Positions 12,133-26,200 of a stretch of 64,000 nucleotides of DNA are shown here, one piece after another. The stretch's first letter is position 1; the number at the start of each line of letters is the position of its first letter. The stretch is from assembly GCA_947683625.1 (NCBI GenBank), contig CANTUR010000124.1, positions 1,054,001 to 1,118,000 on the forward strand, in the 5' to 3' direction. The position numbers and the translations under genes were made by a program. The notes beneath the pieces are model-generated. The model saw only the letters and a program-made list of their open reading frames with translations, was not told the origin of the DNA and did no database searches. This DNA comes from Mallotus nudiflorus. Taxonomy: Eukaryota > Streptophyta > Magnoliopsida > Malpighiales > Euphorbiaceae.

Positions 12133-14894
12133 TGTCACGACCCAAAACAGGGGCCATGATCAGCGCTAGGGAATGGGAATTCTTTCGAATCCGGAACCCG
12201 TAGCAAGCCTTAAAATAAAATAAAACATGTAATACTAATAATAACAACATAATTAAATAAAATATTATGCAGCGGAATAAAATCACAAATATCAAAATAA
12301 TATTTCCACCAAATGCAATTAAATCAATATCCTCATCTCATATATAAATAACTTTTTAATACAAATCCAGTTCAAATATTTAAAGTACATATCTCATACA
12401 AATATAATACAATAATCTCACAATCGACCATAACTACTGCAGTGTCTAGATTATAAAATAAAACTCAAGTGAGCAGTTTACATAATAAAGCTAGGGTGGA
12501 AGAAATCCGGCGTACAGGTTTGCTACTGAGGTCTGAAGACGATGACTCTCCTAAAAAAAAAAGTCAACGGAGGGGAGTCAGACCTCACTGAGTGAATTAC
12601 TATAACATATATACATGCATACTAAATGATAATGCACACAGTCAATAGTATATATATAATAAGCATATATAAAAGCAAATACACACAGATGTAATAAAAT
12701 CATTTTATATATATTTACTGAAAACCACTGGTTATGAAGGATCAAATAGAACCCTAGAAAATCGCAACCTCAAAACAGTGTTAGACAACACTTTAGCCAT
12801 ACAGGCTCACTTATTCCAAATATATTCACTTGATCCATTTGGACAGTAGACTGGCCCCGAGACACTAAGTCAACCGAGCTCCAACAGTCTGACTGTCAGT
12901 GTGATTGGCCCCGAGACACTTAGTCAACCGAGCTCTAGCAACCACACTCCCAAATCATATCTCACACATCAAATAATCAAATCCAATCAATATCCATAAA
13001 TGATTAGTAATATAGCATAAATGCTATAAGCGTATCGGTACGTACTCGGTCCTAGTGCTGCCCACTAAGTAGCACGTTCTATCGATATCCTCCATTGAAA
13101 TATAAAACATACATTCATAAAAATAAATGATGCATGAATTTAAATATAATAGCAACAATAACCATATATATACTAGAAATATACCAAAGTAAACCAAGTA
13201 TATTTTGAGTATATATACGTCAAATAAATCCAATTAAATTACAAAATAAACTAGAAATATACTTAAAAACATTTTAAACATAATTCATTAATAAAACATG
13301 CATATAGTTTAAAATATACCAAAAATAAACCAAAAGTAAACTAAAATAAACTCAAGTACTAATTAATACCATTATGCATTTTTAGTCAAAATGAAACATA
13401 GATTTCTAAAATCATGCACCCTATAGCATATATATATAAAATAGTAACTCACTATTATTGTGCTCCTCGAGATGGGTCCGATGGGCCTGGTCCACTAGGC
13501 CTCAGTCTCGGCGCAACTAAACAAACAAAAATGACAGGAATCAGAATAAATCTAACAAAAGTTCTAAAGACTCGATCTAGAATGCTAGAGACAGAATTAA
13601 AATAGGAATTCGACCGGACATCACATTTTACGAGAATTCTACCAAAAATCCGACAGAACCTCCCCTATAAAATGGACATCTCTCTACTCAAAGAGTAGAG
13701 CCGGTCTTGCAAAGAAACGCACTTCAAGAATAAACATAGAATTACAACCACAATCCCTCGGTCGGACTCCAAACTATGAATCACCGATCGAGGTCCACAA
13801 TTCACAAAAAATACAGAATTATCGAAAATACCCTTGTATAATAAAAATACATTTTATCATTAGAAATTATGTAATTAACCCTAAAACATAGTAAAAACCG
13901 ATAAAAACTCATTTTATTAGAAAAAAATCGTATATTATATATATAATTGAAAATAATTTATGAAAAATAGTTTTAATTAGTTAAAAATACTAAATAATTT
14001 GTAGAAATCATTTTTATACCCTAAATAACAATTAAAATTGATTTAATTACATTTTTAACCAATTTAATGTAAAATTACCAAAATACCCCTATATATATAA
14101 ATATACTAAAATTAATTCAAAAATTCAAAAAAAATAATATAATTACTTAAAATTAATTTTCTCAACATATATTTTAATAATATCAATAAATATACTCAAT
14201 TAACCAATTAATTTCAATTAAACACATAATTAACCTAATTTTCCAAATTACATAAACTAATTAAATTCAAAATAAATACATAAAAACTCACAAAATTCCA
14301 AATAAATTTCTATAATTCATTTCAACACCTATATTTACCATAAAACAAAATTTCATAATTTAATTAATTAATTTTTGAAAATTGGAAAATATTAATAAAA
14401 TAATCAAAAATACCCAAAAATCAAAATAAATTCCAAAAATTTCACAAAAATCCACATAGGTAGATTAAGCTAATGGGAGCAACTTTTGTTAAGGAATTTT
14501 TTTATGAATCACAAAGAAAGGCTTAAAAAAATTCAAAAATTCAATATGGCCGAAATTGAAAAATCGAGAAACAGAAAAATTGAGGGAGTTAGAGCTCAAA
14601 CCGAAGCTTGAATCAAGATCACTGAAGCTTGAGGAGCTCAAGGACACCAGAATCGTGAAGAATAATGGCCGGAGGAGGAAGAACGGTGAAAAGCTTGAAT
14701 TTCGGCCAAAAATGGTGGAAATGGACTTGGCCAGCGTCGGGGAAGATGACAGGGACGGCGGAGCTGCTGGAGAAGACGGTGGCACACCAAGAGGCACTCT
14801 AAATGACAGCAAATGGAAGTTACAGACGGTGAGGGTGAGGGTTGATGGAGAAGGGTTGGGAAAGGGGAAGAAGAAAATAGGGAAATTGTGTTTT

Positions 14895-14937
<43 letters not shown>

Positions 14938-15428
14938 ACTTTAATAATTTATAACACAAAATATTAATATAATACTTAGAAAAATCACACACCACATATA
15001 TAAAAATTAATTTAATATTATATACATATACATATATATATATAACACACATTAACTTAATACAACTATATAATATATACTTACATAATTAAAACAATTA
15101 CTAAACCCTAAAATTATTAAATGTATGAATGTATATGCATGTATATATATATATATATATATTAATATGACAATTAAAATAATGCATGGATTCATGCAAA
15201 TTCTTAAATTTATTTAAAATAATTAATATTAAATAATTTACGTGTCAATTTCCCCGAAAATAGAATTCTCAGGAAAATTTTACGTAAAGTACTTAAAATA
15301 ATATAAACAATTAAAATTAGTTTTAATTAAATAACAAACTCATAAAATATCAAAGATGTATATACAAAATTATTAACACTGCATATCCCGATGCAGTATA
15401 AAAATATTTAAAAACTTGGGATATTACA
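12133..15428 (-). repeat. 5' LTR of element H
   Basis: 3296 bp, sense start TGTAATATCCCAAG and sense end GGGTCGTGACA. It holds two tandem 54-bp units with the GGCCCCGAGACAC block (about 12849-12955), a conserved block around 13035-13090, a GC-richer island at about 14560-14890 and a (TA)n run at 14897-14935. Open frames on both strands of the island are not conserved between copies and are not annotated as genes. Confidence 0.92.
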
Positions 15429-17738
15429 CAACCAAGCTCCCGCAATTACACCACTCAGTCACAATAAACCTCGATAATCAATTAATTAAGTCTTACATCA
15501 ATAATTTCATAATATGAAATCCTAAATGTAACACACTGGTACATGCACAGTTTTAGTGCAGCCCACTAGGTAACACGTTTTACTGCTATCTTTCAAATAA
15601 ATCGTATAATTAATAAAAATAATAACATGCATAATTTAAACATAATGACATCCTTTTTAAAAGGAATATATAAAAAATATACTGAACATATACCAAAATA
15701 TACCAAATATATATATCACATATATACCAAATGTATACAAAAGATATATCAAATATATGTTGAGCATATACCAAAAATATACCAAAATATACCAAACATA
15801 TATATCATATATATACCAAATATATACAAAAAAAATACCAACATATACATAATCATTTTATAAATTAATTTATATATAAATACATTATAAAAATATGGAT
15901 GCTCATAATTATGTGTTCTACATGCAATGCATATAAAAAATAATAACTCACAATTGTGCGCTCCTTTAAATAGAGTAGAATGGCCTTGTCTGATAGGTCT
16001 CGGTCTCGACTCAAATATAGAAAATGAATAAATAATGATAATATTATAATCAAAATCCTAATTTCATACTTCTAGGAATACTAAGGACGACTCGATCTAA
16101 GACACGACTTGACCAAAAAAATTAAAAACTCAGGATCGACCCGATGTCACATTTTATGAGAATTCTACCAAAATGAACATCTCTCTACTAAAAGTAAAGC
16201 CGATCCTGCAAGCAAATACACTTCAATATCTATAAATGCACAACTTCTCGAGTTAGACCCCCGAATTGCACAATTCATCCAATCGAGAACCAAAATGCAC
16301 AAAAGCAAATAATTTAATAATAAATATTAAAAATCATTAAAATCCATAAAAATCAAAAAAATACCACAATTCAAGTTATTTAAATAATAAATACCTTAGA
16401 GCTAATTATTTTCAAATTAGTTAATAAATATCAATTAAATTATATAATATTAATAAAAATCCATTTTTCAATTATTCAAAATTAAATAGTAAAATTCACA
16501 AATAAATATTTAAATAGTTCAAATATGTAATAAAAATAGTTAAAAATTCGTTTAATAACAAAAACAATAAATAAAATTATTATTTGAATATATTTCCGAA
16601 AATTATTATTAATTAGTTAAAAATAGTAAATAATTCGTAAAAATTATTCTAATACTATTTATTATTCCAAAATTATTCAAAACATACTAATTAACAATAA
16701 TTTCAATTAAAACACCAAATTTACTAATTTATATTAATTGTTCCAAAAATTAATTTATTACATAAACATTCAAAAATTTGAAATAAATAATCATATCACA
16801 ATTTCCATATACTTTCTTCTCTAACTATAATCCAAATAATTTAAAAAATTTATTAAAAATATAAAAAATTTTCAACGAGAGTCGCTGGAACAATGACTCT
16901 TGGAAAAACCAAAACACCAAAATCCAAAAAAATTCAGAAAAATTTTTAAAAAAAATTTTGAGTAGCTCTAGCTTCACACAACAACATTTCTAAAGGAACT
17001 ACTCATGAAACATAGAAAATTAAGCTCAAAAATATCAAAAGCGAAAGTTGACCTAAACTAAAACTTGAAGATAAAATGATTATCGGATGTTCTAAGCTTA
17101 AACTGAGTTGAGAAAGAGCTTGCCTGGACCAAGAGGAGTTGAAAAAGCCTGGGTTCACGAGCTGAAACCACCGAGATCATCATCGGTGACACTATTGCAA
17201 CAACTGCTGCTTCTCTATTTCACGCCAGAAATGGGAAGGAAAAGTAGGTGGATAACAGTGAGAAAGGAAAAGGAAGAAGGAGGTGGTGATGGCGAAGCTC
17301 GGTGGTGGCTAGCGGAGGCTTGGGGTGGTACAAGGTATTGCGCAAGAAGAAGAAGAAGAAAAAAAAAAGAAAAGGAAAAAGAAAAAAGGGGAGAGAGAAA
17401 CTAAAAAAAATTTATGCCCTGATTTTTTTTTTTTTATATTAATAGGAAAAAGACAAAAATTTCCATCATATATATCCAAAAATAATAATAATAATAATGT
17501 TAAAAATTAAGTCATTACTTTTAAATTAAGTCCACCACTTATATTAAAATATTTAAAGTAAATAATTTAATACTATTTACAAATAATAACAATAATATTA
17601 TTAATAGATAAATAAATAATCATATACAACACTAAAATTAAATTACACACAATAATTATAATATATAAAAATTTAGAATATTTATTAATACTGTATATCC
17701 CAAAATAAATTTAATAATTTAAAATATCGGGTTATAAC
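15429..17738 (-). repeat. Main part of the older Tekay-type LTR (element G)
   Basis: Resumes the motif cut at 4350 and runs in the same order as the other Tekay-type LTRs but is much more diverged. The block matching the conserved GTGCAGCCCACTAGGTAACACG segment is at about 15556-15580, and the right end reads AATATCGGGTTATAACA. It includes a tandem series of TATACCAAA-type units at 15660-15840 and a purine-rich stretch at 17260-17400. No internal region follows, so it is probably a solo LTR truncated on its left side. Confidence 0.7.
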
Positions 17739-19382
17739 AATTTATAAGAGAAGGTATTATTCAAACCTTTTAGGAATATGATTCCTTAGTTTTGTAGAAT
17801 TGTCTTATTTAGGAGAGAAGTAGACTTCCTTTGTAGAGTAATTTTTATAATTAGAATAAACTTCCTTATTAAGTTTTCTTTTTATTCAAGTAATACTCCT
17901 CTTTGGAGAAAATATAACCCTTATTAGAATAGGATATTGATATAAGGTATCAAGAGTCCCCCTTGAAAGTTTGTTCAGATATTTATGTCCAAGATTTCTG
18001 AATTTCCAAGAATCACATCAAGATGACTGATGTATTGAGATAAAAACCTTTGCTTGAAATCTCATGTGATGTTGAAAGATAACCGATGTGGCCAACCTCA
18101 GTTATTGAACATTGAGATGCTTAGTATACCAAGTCTTAGAAACACAATATTAGAATATTATAATTATAAAGTGCCAGTTGGACTTAGATACGCAAAACCC
18201 GCAATAAAAAAATGCTCGATGTTATAGAAATGACCCAAGGGATTAACTCGCCAATATATAAACAATCTGATGGAACCAACTATCTCTGGAGTTTTGATGC
18301 TTGGTGTATTAAAAGCGTGGCTTGAGTACCGAACCTCGGTACTATCAAAGTGACATGAGGGTGCCAGCTTCAATTAATAGATTTAGATTCTTGGTGTATT
18401 AGAAGCATGGCCTAAGTGTTGTATAATTTTGGTGCATTAAAAGCATGACCCAAGTGCTCTATAATCTCGGTGCATTAAAAGCATGACACAAGTGTCGTAT
18501 AATCTCAGTGCATTAAAAGAGTGACTTGAGTGTCGTATAATGTTGCTTGACAGTGTGTCAGATGTCATTTGACAATTTCTGCATGTTGATGCTGAGTAAG
18601 ATGATCAAAATGTCTGATTGCTTAGATTGGTGCTTAAAGTAGCATCTTTAGTAAATATATTTTCCTTATCTATAATGATAGATAAAAGAACAATAGTTTT
18701 GGAATCATTTAATTAATCTTCATTTAATGGTTAGTCCTCATATAATAAATATATCAATGTAGTTGATGTATATTTTGCATGAATAATAATCATATATTCA
18801 TGGACTAGCATTTATGTGTACATGTGTAAGCATGCTTGTGTGTCAAGTTGTATTTATTAATATAAGAATAAGATGTGAAAATAAATAATTAAAAAATAAA
18901 TGATTGAGAAAGAAAACTTATCTCTTGTTATGCTCTTATCCCTCATTTGAAGTAATGATTATTTATGTTCATTATTTTGCTTTGCCTGAATGACTTTGAA
19001 GATGCCACCATGAATTTTTCTTATGTATCATTAAATATCCGAGCTTCAATTTAGTAAGTGTACTGTCCAAGTTTATGGCTAATTCTTTGGAATATTTTTG
19101 TGTATATCCAGCTTCATGAAAATATATTGTCCAAATATACTGCTCCGAGACTAATAGCTAGATCAAGGTCCTAAGGCCATGATTTTTTATTATTCACAGT
19201 TCTGAGTATTGATGTTGAGGTGCTCAAAGTAGCATATATACTTATATTGCTTAACTGTAATAACAACTAATAAAATTGGGATTGTTTGATCTCCTTTAGC
19301 AATTAATAGTCAGAGCTTGATGAAGATATACTAACATGATTAGCATATGTTTTTCAAGTTTCTATGTATAGAACCATAATAT
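17739..19382. repeat. Unclassified repeat-like DNA flanking element B on the left
   Basis: No gene is visible. Apart from the 38-bp array listed separately, segments near 18590-18750 and 19200-19370 resemble each other (shared AAGTAGCAT context), and AAAGAAAACTTATCTC near 18910 recurs across the element B insertion at about 36486 and 36590. This suggests B inserted into an older, internally repetitive element. Confidence 0.5.
18391..18542. repeat. 38-bp tandem repeat, four copies
   Basis: Units begin at 18391, 18429, 18467 and 18505, exactly 38 bp apart, with the shared core GGTGCATTAAAAGCATGAC. A degenerate relative starts at 18301 and includes a perfect 8-bp inverted repeat, AGTACCGA (18325-18332) and TCGGTACT (18336-18343). 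Confidence 0.85.
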
Positions 19383-19387
19383 GGTGC

Positions 19388-21310
19388 TGTAGACAGCGAG
19401 GTTTAGTGCGCGTCCAAGATTTTAGCAACTGCGACACTATTTGAGCTCAGAGCTCTAAAGAACACACTAACCATTCTCACAAAGATATGGCATGGAGATG
19501 AGAAGTGGCCACCCAGGGTAATAACTGGGACAAATAAAAAAAGTGGTGCTCGATTCCCTAAAAGAAAGCTAGCACCACAATCAGGAGATTCTGGATATGG
19601 AATACCAACTTCTTTTAGTCTTGTGTTCATTTAGAATTACTTTATGAATTATTATCTTATTCTCTATTTACATGCAATTTCATATAAACCCAAAATAATC
19701 AACTCCAAGGCAAACTAGTCATGAAATATATAAGTAAATAATGCATTCAATAAATCACATAATCCTTAAGTTAGTCTAATCTATATGGATTTTAAATAAA
19801 TGAGTTAAATCTACATGTTTTAAATTATAAATGAACCTAAAGACCTAATTCCTTTTGATTTTAATTAAATGAACCTACATCTACTGATTTTAATTCTAAA
19901 TATGAGCCTAATTCTACATGTTATGAAGGTATTTAAATTAAATGGGCTAAGTCTAAATTAATTAAATTAAATTAGGTGAGCCTATGTCTAATTAACTAAA
20001 TGGGCCTAAGGATATTTCTAACCTAAATCTAATTAATTATGGGCCTAAAAATATATTTTAATTAATTAAACCTAATTAATTATTAAGTGAGATGGGCTAA
20101 AAGAATTACCAAACTTAAATAAATAAATCAAAGCCTAAAATGGGGTTTAAGCCCAAAAATAAATAAAAACATTAAAAAAATAATTAAATAAGATCAACCA
20201 AATAACTAAATTAATCTTTGCTTAAATCCTAATTTTATTAATAAACGACCTAAATTAATCTATTTTCTCCATTAATTTTAAATAATTACCTAATTAAAAC
20301 CTAGTTTTACTAACCAATTTAATCAAAATAAACATGCAACCACACACATAATTTCATTACTCCCACTATTGGAGGTATTATATTAATTCATAAAACAATT
20401 AATAAAAAAAATAAAAGCAATAAATAAAAAAAATAATCCTAGAAACTAAGTCTCTATGAGACTTTATTCATAGTTTTCCACGGATTTCTCATGAATTCAT
20501 CCCTCTCACATGATCACCATGCGTTTTCCTCCATAATCACTATAAGAAAAATAAAATAAAATTATAATTAATGAATAAATTATGATAATAACTCGAAAGA
20601 ATAAACATAAGTAATAATATAAATAAATAAAGAATAAGAAGAAGATGATGATGATTATGAATGACTTGGGGTACTCTTTAGATTTATAATTTACCATTCT
20701 TAATAAGTCTTCGAATCTTCTTCTTTAAAAATTCTTCAAGGACCTTGAATTAATTGATGAATCAAAAGGATTTTTTGTAGAAAATAACTCAAAAAAAAGA
20801 AAAAAAGAATTAAAAACCCCTCTTTAAAACACGTTCCTCTTTTTTCTTTCTTCTCCCGTCTCCCTTTTTTTTTCCTCCTTTTTAGCCTCTTTATATAGTG
20901 GAAAAAGAACTAGAAAACCTAGTCCAATCCTAACGTGATTCTAATTCCTAAAAATATAAAAATAATACTTAAAATTATATTTAGGGATTTTAGATCAATT
21001 AGGATTGAGTTAAAAGCCAATTAAGAGTTTTAAACGAATTAGGATTGAATTTAAAAAATAAAAAAATAGACAGAAGAATTCAATTCTGATTGGGATTGTG
21101 CAATTCCAAAGGAAGAATTTAAGTTTTGCAATTAGGTCCTAAAAAAATATTGCGATTTAGTCCTTAAAAACACTAAATCCCTCCATTGAAAGATGCATTT
21201 AAACCCTTAGAATTTTAAAAATTAAGTTTTAGAGACCTATTTATGATATTTTCATCATTAAAGTCCTTTGTTGCATCCATAATACATCATCCCGAAATTG
21301 GGTGTCTATA
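19388..21310 (-). repeat. 3' LTR of element B
   Basis: 1923 bp, with plus-strand ends TGTAGACAGCG and GGGTGTCTATA. It aligns throughout with 34442-36389. A sense TATA-like motif CTATATAAAGAGGC lies at 20885-20898, about 415 nt into the LTR, where a U3 promoter would be expected. Confidence 0.92.
20885..20898 (-). promoter_or_regulatory. Candidate TATA box in the 3' LTR of element B
   Basis: Minus-strand CTATATAAAGAGGC. The same motif occurs at the equivalent position of the 5' LTR (35958-35971). Position and conservation support a U3 promoter; activity is inferred. Confidence 0.55.
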
Positions 21311-21324
21311 GTTGCCCCCCTTTG
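21311..21324 (-). promoter_or_regulatory. Polypurine tract of element B
   Basis: Minus-strand CAAAGGGGGGCAAC immediately before the 3' LTR. It shows that 19388-21310 is the 3' LTR and that the internal region lies to its right. Confidence 0.8.
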
Positions 21325-21419
21325 TCATTGTTTGCTTGACAAATTGCGGCAAAGTAAAACAGTACCCAATTTCTAAATTGAAAGTTAGGATACTTACCTG
21401 CACTCCTTGAAGCTTCTGT

Positions 21420-21654
21420 TTGTGAATTTTCTATACTTGGACGTACAACATTTCAAATGACATATTATACTTGGTCGTATGATATTGATTATAGTCAGTC
21501 GTATAACCTTGAGTGAATGAAACACATTGTAATTAGTCGTACAATGTTGACTACACTTGGATGTATAGCATTGAATTGAAAAATTACATTATACTCGGTC
21601 ATATGATGCCAATTATACTCGGTTGTATAATCGATTGGAAAAGAAAAACATCAT
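21420..21654 (-). repeat. Divergent proximal part of the hairpin tandem array of element B
   Basis: Degenerate copies of the same motif as the array at 28509-29203 (ACTTGGTCGT, AATTAGTCGT and ACTCGGTCAT cores with inverted flanks). It was separated from the rest by insertion of the solo LTR. Joining 21654 to 28514 across the ATCAT duplication restores a regular repeat. Confidence 0.85.
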
Positions 21655-23213
21655 TGTAGACGGCGGGGTTTAGCGCGTATCCAAGATTTTAGTAACCACG
21701 ATACTGTTTAGGCTTAGGGCTTTAGAGAACACACTAACCACTGTCACAAAGACATGGCATGGAGATGAGGAGTCGCCACCTAGGGTAATAACTGGGACAA
21801 ATCGAAAAGGTGGTACTCAATTCTCTAAAAGAAAGCTAGCACCACAACCAGGAGATTCTGGATACGGAATATTAACTTCTCTTAGTCTCATGTTCTTTTA
21901 GAAAAATTTTATAAATGATTATTTTATCCTCTAATTACATGCAATTTTTTAAACCCTAATTAACATCCATCAATCCAAAAAGGCAACAAGTCAATAAAAT
22001 TATAGGTAAAAATGAAGGCAATGTCCCTATGTCTAAACTATGTTAATTTTATTTTATAAGTTAGCTAAATCTATATTTTATTTACAAGTGAGAAATGGAC
22101 TATAGGTGGGCCTACATTTTTATTAATTAGTGAGCCTAGATCTGTTTATTTTGATTTGTCTAAGGAATGGGCCTAAGTCTATTCAATTTTAAAGGAAAAT
22201 CAAATTAGTAGGCCTAAGTCTAACTTGGTTTTATTTTAAGTGAAACGTGGGCCTTGGTCTATTTATTTTAAAAGAAATGCAATTAAGTGGGTTGAGCTAA
22301 GTTTAGACAAGTTTTAATTAACTAAGTGGGCCTAAAATCTAATTAATTTAATGGGCCTAAATTGATTTTAATTATTAAAAAATCTAAATCATTTTTTAAG
22401 CCTATTTATTAAGTGGGTTAAACCTAAACGTGGGCCTGGGGCCCAAAAGAATAAAAACATAAAAAAAAAACAAGCCCAAAACAAATAAAACACAAAAAAT
22501 GGATCAAACAAATATTGCAATGATTTTCTAAAAAACCCTAAATTAATTACATGCAAACCCTAATTTAAGCTACTGCCACCATTGATTTTAATTGATTTTT
22601 TACTCAATTGAATCTAATTACTAATTAATTTTAAAATACAGAAAATTAAATTTTCACTATTCTCACTACTAAGGCTATTATAAACTACGTACACAATTAA
22701 AATTAAATGATTATACACCCAGAAATTAAAATAACTACACAGAACACCAAAAATGAAAAAAATAATAAAAAAAATCCTAAATCCCATTGGAAAACAACAT
22801 AGGTTCCTTCATGGCATTGCATGGACTTTCTGCTCAATTCAAATATAGGCAGTATCCTCCTCAATCCACATGCACATATCAAAACAAAAAAAGACAAGTA
22901 ATCAGATTAGTAGTGAAATCAAATAATCAAAACAATAACTAAAAATAAAAGAAAAATCATAAACTAAAAATAATAGAAAAAAGTAAAAAATAAAATAGAA
23001 AATAACACTGAAGATTTAGATGCTGTGCAAATGCCCTTTTTGAGCCCCTCAAATTGGATTATCATCGTTGAAATTAAAATATTGTTAATTCTGGACTATT
23101 GTTTTTGGAAACTTTAGTATCCAAAAGTAGGGTTTTTTGTGCTTACAGTCTCTCTATTTTTTTTCTTGCTATGTCTCTGTGTGCCTCTCAAAAAAATCCT
23201 CTAGAAAAGAAGT

Positions 23214-26200
23214 TGATTGAGGGTCAAATTATAATACCCTAGTCTCTAGGACTTAGTATAGAGCAAGTAGGGTGTCGATCCACAGGGAATTCGGAGTAAA
23301 TATTATATTAATCGAATAGGTACTAAAATGGAGAGGCAAATAAAATCACAATAATAATCAAGCAAATGAATTACAATCAAAATAACTACTCTAATACTAA
23401 AACTACAATTACTATAAGTTCTTATCAAATCATATGGAAGAATTACAATGACAATCAATAAGGATATGTAATTTAATTATTCTTGACTTAATGACTGGAA
23501 ATTAGTGCGTATAATCTTTAAAAGCAAGTCTCGTTGTCAGATTAAAGTAAAGTTCCTAAAAGCAACTCTTGTTGTCAATTAGAAGTGTTCCCTCCTACAG
23601 TCTACAAGCTCTCTCAATTTATTACAGAGATAAGAAAAAAACCATAAATGACATTATACCAAACAAATTCTAAAGAGCAACTCTCGTTGTCAGATTAGGA
23701 TATTCCCGCCTAGAGTCTACAAGTCCTCTCGGTTCATTGTAGAGATAGACAAGGAAACACAAGTAAAACTACTGAATATCCCTTAAGATGAATTCCTTGT
23801 CTCCAAGTAAATTCATTACTTAAGTGAATCTAATCAAAGTTCCACCGAATTATTCCAACTCTCGTTGTAAATAAACCGATTTACAAGTTACATATGGTGA
23901 ACAAGCATACATAACACAATTCTGTACTAATTGAATTCAAATCAAATAAGCAAGCATGAATATGTAATCCTTATTCAATCAACATTGTAATTCCTTTAAA
24001 TACTTAGCCACTCTGCATGTTTAATTAAATCAAGAGACAATAAAAAATAATATAAAAGAGAAGAGATAATATCTCAGGTTTTTAAATATTTTTATATTAT
24101 TTCGGGATATGCGGTGTTAATAATTTTTTTAAATATAATATTGATATTTCACGAGCTTTTATTTAATTAAAATTGAATTTTTAATTGTTTATTATTATTT
24201 TAAGTTCTTTACGTAAAATTTTCCCGGAACTTGTATTTTCGGGGAAATTTTCACGTAAATAATTTACCATTAATTATTTTAAATAGATTTACGGACTTGC
24301 ATGAACTCATATATATTTTTAAAGTACTAAATAATGTATATATGTGTATTTATTTATTTAATTACGGTTTAATTAATATTACCGTAATTTTTTTTAATGT
24401 GTTTATTTGTTTTAATATTATTTAATTATTTTTAGGGTATTAAATTATTAAAATATTAAATTATATGTGCGTGGTGTATATTTAATGTGTGTAATTTAAT
24501 ATTATTTTAATATATAGTATAAAGTATATATATATACATATATACATTTAATATTAACAAAATTTTAAAGTTTAACTTATTTACCAAATTGCCACCCAAG
24601 CATCTCCTTTATCCCCGACCGTTCCCCATCACCGTCCGCCACTGCTACAGTCGATTTCTTGCCGTTGGTGTGCCGTCCGGCGTGCCACCTCCTTCCTCAG
24701 CCTTCCTCGCCGCCTGTTGCAGTCGTTTCCGGCGTCTAGAAGCCATTTTTGGCCGGAGAAGCCGAAAGTTGGAGCAACGTCATTCACGACGTTTTCGGCC
24801 ACCGTTTTTGACACCGCCTGTCTCTTTCTTCTCCTTGAGCTCCAGTGAGTGTGATTCCAAGCTTTGTTTCACTTAAAATGGTCTTGATTTGCTTAGGTTT
24901 CGATTTTTTGAATTCAGCCATTTTAGGGTTCTTGAATTTTTGAACTTCAATTTGATTGATTCATGAAAAATTCCTTTACAAATGTTGTTCCCCTTAGCTT
25001 AATCTACATGTGTGAATTTTTGTGGAATTTTTGGAGATTATTTTGATTTTTGGGTATTTTTGAATATTTTAATATTATTTTCTAATTTTCGGAAATTAAT
25101 TAATTAAATTATGAATTGTGTTTTATGATAAATATAGGTGTTGAAATGAATTATAGAAATTTATTTGGAATTTTTATGAATTTCTATGTATTTATTTTGA
25201 ATTATTTAAGTTTATGTAATTTTGGAAAATTAGGTTAATTGTGTTTTTAATTGAAATTAATTAGTGAATTGAGTTTAATTATTGATATTATTGATAAATA
25301 TTTTGAGAAAATTAATTTTGGATAACTATACTGTTTTTGGTGAATTTTTGGAGTAATTTTAGTATATTTATATATATAGGGGTATTTTGGTAATTTTACC
25401 CTAAATTGACTAAAAATGTAATTTAATTGGTTTTAATAGTTATTTAAGGTATAAAAATGATTTCTACAAATTATTTAGTATTTTTAATTAATTAAAACTA
25501 TTTTTCGTGAATTATTTTCAATTATATATATAATATACGATTTTACTAATAAAATGAGTTTTATCGGTTTTTACTGTGTTTTAAGGTTAATTATGTAATT
25601 TCTACTTATAAAATGAATTTCTATGATATAAGGGTATTTTTGGTATTTTTATATTTGTCTATGAATTGTGGACCCTGGTCGGTAGACTGTAGTTTGGAGT
25701 CTGACCGAGGGGTTGTGGATGAGTTGTTGTGCCTGTTTTTCGAAGTGTGTTTCTTTGCAGGGCCGGCTCTACTCTTTGAGTAGAGAGATGTCCGTTTTAC
25801 AGGGGAGGTTCTGCCGAATTTTTGGTAGAATTCTCATAAAACGTGATGTTCGGTCAAACCTTAATTCTGTTTCTGTGTCTAATATTCTAGATCGAGTTTC
25901 TAGGATTTTCTGTTAGGTTTATCCTGATGTCTGTTATTTTTGTTTGTTTAGTTGCATCGAGACCGAGGCCTAGTGGACCAGGCCCGTCGGACCTATCTCG
26001 TGGAGCGCACTAAGTGTGAGTTGTTATTTTATATATATATGCTTAGGGTGCATGATTTTAGAAATATATGTTTTATTTTAATTAAATATGCATAAATAAT
26101 TTGATTAGTATTTAAGTTTATTTTTAGTTTACTTTTGGTATATATTAAATTATATGCATGTTTTATTAATAAATTATATTTAAAAATGTTTTTAAATATA

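Larger units (their letters stand above)
4351..15428 (-). mobile_element. Full-length decayed Ty3/gypsy chromovirus, Tekay/Del type (element H)
   Basis: An 11.1 kb minus-strand element with long LTRs (3' LTR 4351-7126, 5' LTR 12133-15428) that begin TGTAATATCCC and end GGGTCGTGACA in sense. The order is PBS 12113-12129, gag, protease, RT, RNase H, integrase, chromodomain remnant, then polypurine tract 7127-7139. Flanks CAACT (4346-4350) and CAACC (15429-15433) form a 5-bp target duplication with one change. Coding regions carry many stops, so the copy cannot make its own proteins. The chromodomain-like tail after integrase and the long LTRs point to the Tekay/Del clade. Confidence 0.93.

Noticed and set aside
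17108..17510. Lys/Glu-rich open frames near the end of element G
   Set aside because: They come from GAA/AAG-rich purine runs in an old LTR.
24589..24876. 95-codon Arg/Pro-rich open frame in element D
   Set aside because: It falls in the GC-richer island of a solo LTR; the equivalent place in other LTR copies does not encode the same peptide.
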